Positions 1 through 5,092 of a DNA stretch of 10,362 nucleotides are shown piece after piece. The stretch covers positions 1 through 10,362 of the forward strand of contig JAHELH010000063.1 in the NCBI GenBank assembly GCA_024644285.1, in the 5' to 3' direction. Below the pieces are notes generated by a model. The model was not told the origin of the DNA, made no database searches, and saw only the letters and a program-made list of their open reading frames with translations. This DNA comes from Paracoccaceae bacterium. Lineage in GTDB: Bacteria > Pseudomonadota > Alphaproteobacteria > Rhodobacterales > Rhodobacteraceae. The position numbers and the translations under genes were made by a program. Numbering within the stretch: the stretch's first letter is position 1; the number at the start of each line of letters is the position of its first letter.

Positions 1-285
1 GGCGGCGACCTGCGCCGGCGGCGCGGGCGCGGGCCGGCTGGCAAAGGTCGGCGCCATGCCGCACAACACCTTGCGCTTGCGGTTGACGCGCGGCACCCAG
101 GTCACCGCGCCGTCGAAGCCCGCGCGCACGAAGACGCAGCCCTTGCTGTCGACATACTGCTTGCCAGTATAGCTGGCGGGCGGATATTCGGCGGGCTGCG
201 CATCGGCGATGCTTTGCGCCCCGGCCGATCCGGCGCCCAGAACCAACACAAGGATTGCGGCCGTTGCGGTCGATCTTCTCAGCAT
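1..285 (-). CDS. Secreted SPOR-domain-type protein, N-terminal part (runs off window)
   Basis: The first 95 codons of a minus-strand gene are visible and the reading frame is open to the window edge. The start is ATG at 285-283. Residues 1-24 look like a Sec signal peptide: Arg3-Arg4, a hydrophobic stretch AAILVLVLGAG, then a likely cleavage after the AGA at 21-23. The mature part has a compact block around residues 39-76 (SYTGKQYVDSKGCVFVRAG, then TWVPRVNRKRKVLCG) with two cysteines, Cys50 and Cys75, that could form a disulfide in the periplasm. It then enters a Pro/Ala-rich linker. I recognise this block from the N-terminal halves of Rhodobacterales proteins annotated as SPOR domain-containing; a SPOR domain binds denuded peptidoglycan at the septum. 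The SPOR domain itself would lie outside the window, so the family call is inference. The gene starts 68 bp after upp on the same strand, and only a weak G-rich ribosome site precedes the ATG. Confidence 0.7.
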   Translation of the reverse strand, partial: MLRRSTATAAILVLVLGAGSAGAQSIADAQPAEYPPASYTGKQYVDSKGCVFVRAGFDGAVTWVPRVNRKRKVLCGMAPTFASRPAPAPPAQVAA

Positions 286-318
286 ACTGCGCCCCCACAC
301 AAGATGTTGGGGCACGAT

Positions 319-330
319 GCCAAATTTGGC
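319..330. repeat. 12-bp perfect palindrome between upp and the secreted protein gene
   Basis: GCCAAATTTGGC reads the same on both strands. It lies about 34-45 bp upstream of the ATG of the minus-strand secreted protein gene, where an operator or promoter element could sit. No convincing -35/-10 pair is visible around it. Function is unknown. Confidence 0.3.
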
Positions 331-341
331 CCAAGCGGTAA

Positions 342-355
342 AGGGGAATTCCCCT
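342..355 (-). terminator. Possible weak terminator hairpin at the upp stop codon
   Basis: AGGGGAATTCCCCT is a perfect 14-bp palindrome that overlaps the TAG stop of upp (356-354). As RNA on the minus strand it could fold into a 5-bp stem with an AAUU loop, followed by only two or three U residues. That is short for an intrinsic terminator. It may merely slow polymerase or protect the 3' end; it could also be chance. Confidence 0.25.
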
Positions 356-986
356 ATTTCGTGCCGAACATCCGGTCGCCCGCATCCCCCAGACCCGGCA
401 CGATGTAGCCGTGTTCGTTGAGATGGTCGTCAATGGCGGCCGTCACGATCGGCACGTCGGGATGCGCCTCTTTCATCCGCGCGACGCCTTCGGGGGCGGC
501 CAGCAGGCACATGAATCGGATGTCGGTGGCGCCGGCCTGTTTCAGCAAGTCTATGGCCGCGACCGAAGAATTGCCGGTGGCCAGCATCGGATCGACGGCG
601 ATGACCAGGCGGTCCTGCAGATCCGCCGGGACCTTGAAATAGTACTGGACCGGCTTCAGCGTCTTTTCGTCGCGATAGAGCCCGACGAAGCCGACCCGCG
701 CCGAAGGGATCAGTTCCAGCACCCCGTCCAAGAGCCCGTTGCCCGCCCGCAGGATCGAGATCAGTGCCAGTTTCTTGCCCGCAAGCACCGGCGCGTCCAT
801 CGGGCAGAGCGGGGTTTCGATGGTTCGCGATTCGGTCGGCAGTTCGCGGGTGATCTCGTAGGCCAGAAGCTGGCTGATCTCGCGTAGCAGCTGGCGGAAG
901 CCGGCGGTCGAGGTTTCCTTGTCGCGCATCAGCGTCAGCTTGTGCTGCACCAGCGGGTGCGTGACGACGGTCAGATGGTCGGTCAT
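354..986 (-). CDS. upp: Uracil phosphoribosyltransferase
   Basis: A cytosolic salvage enzyme that converts uracil and PRPP to UMP and diphosphate. The 210-residue length is typical of bacterial Upp. Visible family signatures are ILRAGNGLLDG (about residues 78-88), YRDEKTLKPV (104-113), the PRPP-binding loop VDPMLATGNS (131-140), and the C-terminal NEHGYIVPGLGDAGD followed by MFGTK. The loop has Asn139 where E. coli Upp has Gly, a mild variation. The start ATG at 986-984 shares bases with the TGA stop of add (ATGA overlap), so it is probably translated by coupling. It is the last gene of the cdd-deoA-deoB-add-upp run and recovers the uracil base that pyrimidine nucleoside breakdown can release. 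Identification is near certain. Confidence 0.97.
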   Translation of the reverse strand: MTDHLTVVTHPLVQHKLTLMRDKETSTAGFRQLLREISQLLAYEITRELPTESRTIETPLCPMDAPVLAGKKLALISILRAGNGLLDGVLELIPSARVGFVGLYRDEKTLKPVQYYFKVPADLQDRLVIAVDPMLATGNSSVAAIDLLKQAGATDIRFMCLLAAPEGVARMKEAHPDVPIVTAAIDDHLNEHGYIVPGLGDAGDRMFGTK

Positions 987-1972
987 GTTGGCGGCTCCAG
1001 TCTTTCAAGCACGGCTTTGCGGGTCTCGGCGTCGCAGAAGGCGGCGCGCGCGGCGTCGCGGTTGATCTGGCGGAAATCGTCCTCTTCCCAGCCGAAAGTT
1101 TCCGCCAGCCGGTCGTATTCGCGGCGCATCGACGTGTGGAAGAACGGCGGGTCGTCGGTCGAGACGGTCACGGTCACGCCGCGCTTGCGCAGGGATTCGA
1201 TCGGGTGGCTCGGCCAGTCGGGATAGACGCCGAGAACCACGTTGGAGCCCGGACAGACCTCCAGCACGATGCCATCTTCGGCCAGACGGTCGACGAGGCG
1301 GTCGTCCTCGACCGCGCGCACGCCGTGGCCGATGCGTGAGGGGCGCAGCGCGTCAAGCGCGGCGCGCACCTCGTCCGGCCCGCGCCATTCGCCGGCGTGG
1401 GCGGTGATGCCGAGGCCCGCCTCGCGCGCCATGTCGAAGGCATAGGCGAAATCCTGCAACTCGCCTGACTTCTCGTCGCCGGCGACGCCGAAGCCCGTGA
1501 CCCAGTCGCCCGCCGTCTCGGCGGCGCAGCGGGCGGTTTCCCGGGCCTTGTCGGGGCCGAAATGCCGGATCGGCGTGACGATGCCGCGCAGGACAATGCC
1601 GTCGGTTCGCTCTGCGATATCGGCGGCTTCGCGGATCGCGGCGAGGTATTCGCGCCAGGCGCCAAGGTCGCGGCCGCCACAGAAATCGGGGCTGAGGAAG
1701 GTTTCCGAATAGACCACGCCGTTCGCGGCGCTTTCCTCCAGCACCGCCAGCGTCAGCCGGTGGTAATCCTCGGGCGTGCGCAGGACCGAGGTCGCGGCCT
1801 CGTAGACCTCGAGGAAGTGCCAGAAATCGCGGTAGGCATAGCTGCCGTCGGCGTTGAAGATGCGCGACAGATCCTCATCTTTCTCGGCGGCCAGCCCCCG
1901 GATGAAGGCGGGCGGCGCGCCGCCTTCGAGATGCAGGTGCAACTCCACCTTGGGCAGATCGGCGACGCTCAT
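983..1972 (-). CDS. add: Adenosine deaminase (adenosine/adenine deaminase family)
   Basis: A zinc-dependent hydrolase of the amidohydrolase superfamily, 329 residues, expected to deaminate adenosine to inosine in the cytosol. The metal and catalytic motifs are intact: ELHLHLEGG near the N-terminus (His12, His14), HAGEW (His192, Glu195), RIGHGV (His216) and STDDPPFF (Asp273-Asp274). The start is ATG at 1972-1970, giving MSVADLPKVELHLHLEGG; the ATG overlaps the deoB stop as ATGA. The frame stays open far upstream through deoB, but that extension is Arg/Gly-rich shadow sequence. Sequences with the DDPPFF signature are commonly annotated adenosine deaminase in Rhodobacterales, from memory. Classical adenine deaminases of this superfamily carry SDDPAYF, so adenosine is favoured, but adenine or a modified purine cannot be excluded. 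The setting among nucleoside salvage genes supports adenosine or deoxyadenosine. Confidence 0.9.
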   Translation of the reverse strand: MSVADLPKVELHLHLEGGAPPAFIRGLAAEKDEDLSRIFNADGSYAYRDFWHFLEVYEAATSVLRTPEDYHRLTLAVLEESAANGVVYSETFLSPDFCGGRDLGAWREYLAAIREAADIAERTDGIVLRGIVTPIRHFGPDKARETARCAAETAGDWVTGFGVAGDEKSGELQDFAYAFDMAREAGLGITAHAGEWRGPDEVRAALDALRPSRIGHGVRAVEDDRLVDRLAEDGIVLEVCPGSNVVLGVYPDWPSHPIESLRKRGVTVTVSTDDPPFFHTSMRREYDRLAETFGWEEDDFRQINRDAARAAFCDAETRKAVLERLEPPT

Positions 1973-3165
1973 AGAAAGCTCTTGCCGGGACCGCGCTCGG
2001 CCAGCGCCAGATGCGCCGCGACCGAGGCGGCCACGTCCACGAAGCCCACCAGTCCGATCTCGCGCGTGCCCCGCCCGCGCCCCACCACCGGCACCCGTTC
2101 GCGCGTGTGGTCGCTGCCGCGAAACGTGGGGTCGTTGCCGTGGTCGGCGGTGAAGATCGCCAGGTCGCCGTCCCCGAGCCGGTCGAACAGGCGCGGCAGT
2201 TGCGCGTCGAACCATTCCAGGTGCCGGGCATAGCCCGAGACGTCGCGACGATGGCCGTAGACCGAGTCGAATTCGACGAAATTGGCAAAGGTCAGGCTGC
2301 CCTGTGGCGCCTCGGCCGCGAAGTCCAGCAGATGCTCGAAAAGGTCGGTGTCGGCCCCCTTGCGCGCCTCGTCGATGCCGCGCATCGAGAAGATGTCGCC
2401 GATCTTGCCGACAGCGTTCACCCGGCCGCCTTCCGCCTGCACCCAGTCGCACAGCGTCGGCTCCGGCGTGGCCATGGCGTAGTCGTGCCGGTTCGTGGTG
2501 CGGGTGAAGCCCTTTTCTTCCGACCCCAGGAAGGGGCGCGCGATGACGCGGCCGACCCGCATGTCGTGCAGCGTGGGCGCCAGCGCTTCGCAGAGCGCCA
2601 GCAGCCGGTCGAGGCCGAAATGCTCCTCGTGCGCGGCGATCTGGAACACCGAATCGACCGAGGTGTAGCAGATCGGCCAGCCGGTGCGGATGTGTTCGGC
2701 GCCCTCGTCCTCGATGATCAGGGTGCCCGAGGCGTGGCGGTTGCCGAGGATGCCGTCGGTGCCGGCCAGGCGGCAGACTTGGGCCACAAGATCGGGCGGA
2801 AAGCAGGGCTGCGTGTCGGGGAAGTAGTGCCAGTCCCAGGGCACCGGCACGCCCGCCAGTTCCCAGTGACCCGAGGGCGTGTCCTTGCCGCGCGAGACCT
2901 CGGTCGCGGCGCCCCACAGGCCCCGTGGATCGGCGTCCAGCCCCGGCGTGGCGTCGCCCGAGGCGAGCCGCACCGCCGCCCCCAGCCCCAGCGCGTCGAG
3001 ATGCGGCAGGCGCAGCGGCCCCGACCGCCCCTCTTCTGCCCTGCCCGCGGCGCAGGCCTGGGAGATGTGACCCAGCGTGTTAGCGCCCACGTCGCCGAAG
3101 GCGGCGGCATCCGGCGCGCCGCCGCAGCCCACCGAATCGAGTACGATCAGGAAGGCCCGCGCCAT
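1969..3165 (-). CDS. deoB: Phosphopentomutase
   Basis: Interconverts (deoxy)ribose 1-phosphate and 5-phosphate, linking nucleoside phosphorolysis to the pentose phosphate pathway or to acetaldehyde and glyceraldehyde 3-phosphate. It is an alkaline-phosphatase-superfamily, Mn-dependent cytosolic enzyme. Its 398 residues match the family length (about 390-407). Visible motifs are the N-terminal metal site LDSVGCGGAPDA (Asp10), GKDTPSGHWE around residues 93-102 (Thr96 corresponds to the activating phospho-threonine of characterised enzymes), and near the C-terminus TADHGNDPTF plus GSDHTRERVPV, which supply metal-binding Asp and His residues. The start ATG at 3165-3163 shares one base with the deoA TGA stop. 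The stop overlaps the add start by 4 nt. The preceding gene makes its substrate, deoxyribose 1-phosphate. Confidence 0.97.
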   Translation of the reverse strand: MARAFLIVLDSVGCGGAPDAAAFGDVGANTLGHISQACAAGRAEEGRSGPLRLPHLDALGLGAAVRLASGDATPGLDADPRGLWGAATEVSRGKDTPSGHWELAGVPVPWDWHYFPDTQPCFPPDLVAQVCRLAGTDGILGNRHASGTLIIEDEGAEHIRTGWPICYTSVDSVFQIAAHEEHFGLDRLLALCEALAPTLHDMRVGRVIARPFLGSEEKGFTRTTNRHDYAMATPEPTLCDWVQAEGGRVNAVGKIGDIFSMRGIDEARKGADTDLFEHLLDFAAEAPQGSLTFANFVEFDSVYGHRRDVSGYARHLEWFDAQLPRLFDRLGDGDLAIFTADHGNDPTFRGSDHTRERVPVVGRGRGTREIGLVGFVDVAASVAAHLALAERGPGKSFL

Positions 3166-4472
3166 CAGGCCACCTCTTCCAGTATGAGATCCGGCAGGTC
3201 CGGCACGTCGTCTTCGATCCGAAACGCCGGCAGACAGGCCGCGACGGCGGCCTCGGCGGCGTCGGCCGTCGCGGCGTGAACGATGGCCAGCGGGTCGCCC
3301 GCGCCAACCTCGTCGCCCAGCATCATCACGTCGGAAAGGCCGACCGAGGGGTCGATCTTGTCGCCCGCGCGCAGACGCCCGCCGCCCAGATGCACCACCG
3401 CGAGGCCCAGCGCCTCGCCGTCGATGGCGGCGAGATAACCGGCGCGCGGGGCGGGCACCTCGCGGACAACCGGGGCCGCCGGCAGCCGGTCGCGCCAGCG
3501 TTCCACGAAATCCGCCGGACCGCCCATCGCCGCGACCATACCGCCAAAGCGTTCCGCCGCCGCGCCCGAGACGATGACGCCGCGCACCATCTCGGCGCCC
3601 TCGGCCCGGTCGCCCGCCATGCCCGCCAGCCGCGCCATCTCTCCGCCGAGTTGTGCGGTCAGTTCCGCCAGCGTGGTGTCGCTGTCGCCGTCGGTGAGCG
3701 CGATCATCACCTCCATCACCTCGAGCGCGTTGCCCAGCGCCAGCGCGCAGGGCTGGCTCATGTCGGTGATCAGTGCGGTGGCGCGGGTGCCCGCGCCGTT
3801 CGCGGTCTCGACCAGCGAGCGGGCCAGCGCGCGTGCGTCGTCCAACGATTTCATGAACGCGCCGGAGCCGGCCTTGACGTCGAGCACCAGGTTGTTGACG
3901 CCGGAGGCGAGCTTTTTCGACAGGACCGAGGCGGTGATCAGGTCGATGCTTTCCACGGTCGAGGTGATGTCGCGCACAGAATAGAGCCGGCGGTCGGCGG
4001 GCGCGATGTCACGGCTGGCGGCGACTATGGCGCAGCCGCATTCGCCCACGATCTTGCGGAACTTTTCCTCGCCGATCTCGGTGGACAGGCCCGGGATCGC
4101 CTCGAGCTTGTCGAGCGTGCCGCCGGTATGCCCCAGCCCGCGGCCCGAGATCATCGGCACGAAGGCCCCCAGGGCCGCCATCGCCGGCGCCAGCAGCAGC
4201 GACACTGCGTCGCCGATGCCTCCGGTAGAGTGCTTGTCCATCACCGGGCCGGGCAGTTCCCAGCGCAAAATATTGCCGCTGTCGCGCATGGCCTCTGTCA
4301 GCGCGACGCGGGCCGCAACGCTGAGCGGGCGCAGGCAGACGCCCATGGCGAAGGCGCCGGCCTGGGCATCGCCGACTTCCTCGCCTGCGAGACCTTGCGC
4401 GAACCAGGCGACGTCCTCCGGGTCGAGCGCGTCGCCCCGGCGCAGCTTGCCCAACACGTGGCGCGCGTCCAT
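3165..4472 (-). CDS. deoA: Thymidine phosphorylase
   Basis: Cleaves thymidine or deoxyuridine with phosphate to the base and 2-deoxyribose 1-phosphate. It belongs to the pyrimidine nucleoside phosphorylase family (glycosyltransferase family 3 fold) and is a cytosolic dimer. The 435 residues match the usual length. Signatures are DKHSTGGIGD (79-88), the phosphate-binding SGRGLGHTGGTLDKLE (109-124), YSVRDITSTVESIDL followed by SVLSKKLASG (active-site Arg, Ser and Lys of the family are present), and GNALEVMEVM. The start ATG at 4472-4470 lies one base beyond the cdd stop; the end overlaps deoB by one base. The tight spacing implies one transcript. The anthranilate phosphoribosyltransferase relative TrpD is excluded by the pyrimidine-phosphorylase signatures and by the neighbours. 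Confidence 0.97.
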   Translation of the reverse strand: MDARHVLGKLRRGDALDPEDVAWFAQGLAGEEVGDAQAGAFAMGVCLRPLSVAARVALTEAMRDSGNILRWELPGPVMDKHSTGGIGDAVSLLLAPAMAALGAFVPMISGRGLGHTGGTLDKLEAIPGLSTEIGEEKFRKIVGECGCAIVAASRDIAPADRRLYSVRDITSTVESIDLITASVLSKKLASGVNNLVLDVKAGSGAFMKSLDDARALARSLVETANGAGTRATALITDMSQPCALALGNALEVMEVMIALTDGDSDTTLAELTAQLGGEMARLAGMAGDRAEGAEMVRGVIVSGAAAERFGGMVAAMGGPADFVERWRDRLPAAPVVREVPAPRAGYLAAIDGEALGLAVVHLGGGRLRAGDKIDPSVGLSDVMMLGDEVGAGDPLAIVHAATADAAEAAVAACLPAFRIEDDVPDLPDLILEEVA

Positions 4473-4473
4473 C

Positions 4474-4866
4474 TCAGGCGTCCTTCATATGCACGGCGCC
4501 AAAGGCGCCGGGCAACAGCGCGCCCACCGTTGTACTGACGCGTGCCCCGCCGGTCGTGCCCAACAGAACCGGCACGTCAGGCTCGGCGAATTGCGCGAGT
4601 TTCTGTCGGCAGCCGCCGCAGGGGGTGATCGGCTGCGAACCTTCCGAGATCACGGCGACCTCGGCGATCTTCGTATCGCCCCCGGCGACCATCGCCGCGA
4701 TGGCCCCTGCCTCGGCGCAGGTACCTTCCGGATAGGCGACGTTCTCGACGTTGCAGCCGAGATAGACGGCGCCCGAGGTCGCTCGGATGGCGGCACCGAC
4801 GCGGAAATCGGAATAGGGCGCATAGGCGTTCCGGCAAACCTTTGCTGCGTCATCGATCAGGGACAT
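4474..4866 (-). CDS. cdd: Cytidine deaminase
   Basis: A zinc enzyme that deaminates cytidine and deoxycytidine to uridine and deoxyuridine; the short 130-residue form is the homotetrameric type. Zinc ligands and the catalytic Glu are visible: TCAEAGAI (Cys50, Glu52) and PCGGCRQ (Cys83, Cys86). The substrate loop NVENVAYPEG (39-48) replaces the more usual NIENASY-type loop. Ala53 occupies the position where the Bacillus enzyme has an Arg that contacts the zinc thiolates. The start ATG at 4866-4864 gives MSLIDDAAKVCRNAYAPYSDFRVGAA-type sequence, and an AAAGG ribosome site lies 6 nt upstream. A longer open frame reaches 5031 but its added residues are Arg-rich and not enzyme-like. This is the first gene of the salvage operon; its deoxyuridine product is a substrate of the DeoA encoded one base downstream. 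Confidence 0.95.
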   Translation of the reverse strand: MSLIDDAAKVCRNAYAPYSDFRVGAAIRATSGAVYLGCNVENVAYPEGTCAEAGAIAAMVAGGDTKIAEVAVISEGSQPITPCGGCRQKLAQFAEPDVPVLLGTTGGARVSTTVGALLPGAFGAVHMKDA

Positions 4867-4872
4867 GCGGAA

Positions 4873-4877
4873 CCTTT
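4873..4877 (-). promoter_or_regulatory. Ribosome binding site of cdd
   Basis: AAAGG on the minus strand lies 6 nt before the ATG at 4866. It decides in favour of the 130-residue cytidine deaminase over the longer open frame that begins at 5031. Confidence 0.6.
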
Positions 4878-4883
4878 GCGAAT

Positions 4884-4909
4884 GCACCGCCCGCACAGTG
4901 CGGCGGTGC
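4884..4909. promoter_or_regulatory. Near-perfect dyad in the cdd operon leader
   Basis: The left arm GCACCGCCCGCAC and right arm GTGCGGCGGTGC flank a single A and pair throughout except for one extra C in the left arm. The dyad lies 6 bp upstream of the cdd ribosome site on the transcribed strand. It could be a protein-binding operator or, as RNA, a stable hairpin with a small loop next to the ribosome site. The seen fact is the symmetry; any role in controlling the salvage operon is inference. Confidence 0.4.
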
Positions 4910-5046
4910 CGCGGGCGATGCAAGGCCAGAGAGGCGCGGACCCGTGGCGGCCCTTGTAAGCACCGGCCGCTTGTCGCAGGCTTGCGTGCAGCCAGGGAAG
5001 CGCCGGCGACCGGCGATTCTGCCAACGACACAGGGCGCGAAAAAGT

Positions 5047-5064
5047 AGTTTAATATTAAACTAT
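5047..5064. promoter_or_regulatory. 18-bp AT-rich perfect palindrome, candidate operator before maeB
   Basis: TAGTTTAATATTAAACTA is perfectly self-complementary and stands out as an AT island in GC-rich DNA. Its right end overlaps the TATAAT at 5063-5068, so a bound dimeric protein would block that promoter. The size and symmetry suit a winged-helix dimer such as a MarR-type regulator, but the regulator is not in this window and its family is a guess. It also lies in the shared region upstream of the divergent cdd operon, about 180 bp from the cdd start. Confidence 0.5.
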
Positions 5065-5068
5065 AATT
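5063..5068 (+). promoter_or_regulatory. Candidate -10 element of the maeB promoter
   Basis: TATAAT is an exact match to the bacterial -10 consensus, 24 bp before the GTG start, predicting a short leader of about 18 nt. The stretch at the expected -35 position (around 5040-5045) is A-rich and does not match TTGACA, so the promoter may be weak or activator-assisted. It overlaps the palindrome at 5047-5064. Confidence 0.4.
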
Positions 5069-5078
5069 CGGGGCCGCG

Positions 5079-5085
5079 GGGGGAG
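5079..5085 (+). promoter_or_regulatory. Ribosome binding site of maeB
   Basis: GGGGGAG ends 7 nt before the GTG at 5093. It supports this GTG as the start, which is needed because no in-frame ATG lies near the N-terminus. Confidence 0.55.
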
Positions 5086-5092
5086 ACGGACA

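Noticed and set aside
983..2917. A 644-residue fusion frame in front of adenosine deaminase
   Set aside because: The upstream part is an off-frame read of deoB. The real start is the ATG at 1972, directly before the HLHLEGG zinc motif.
2011..4538. Two long plus-strand frames opposite deoB and deoA
   Set aside because: They are shadows of the phosphopentomutase and thymidine phosphorylase genes, with low-complexity His/Arg/Gly-rich translations.
4474..5031. A 185-residue version of cytidine deaminase with a 55-residue N-terminal extension
   Set aside because: The extension is Arg-rich and not conserved-looking, whereas the internal ATG at 4866 has an AAAGG ribosome site and gives the standard 130-residue length.
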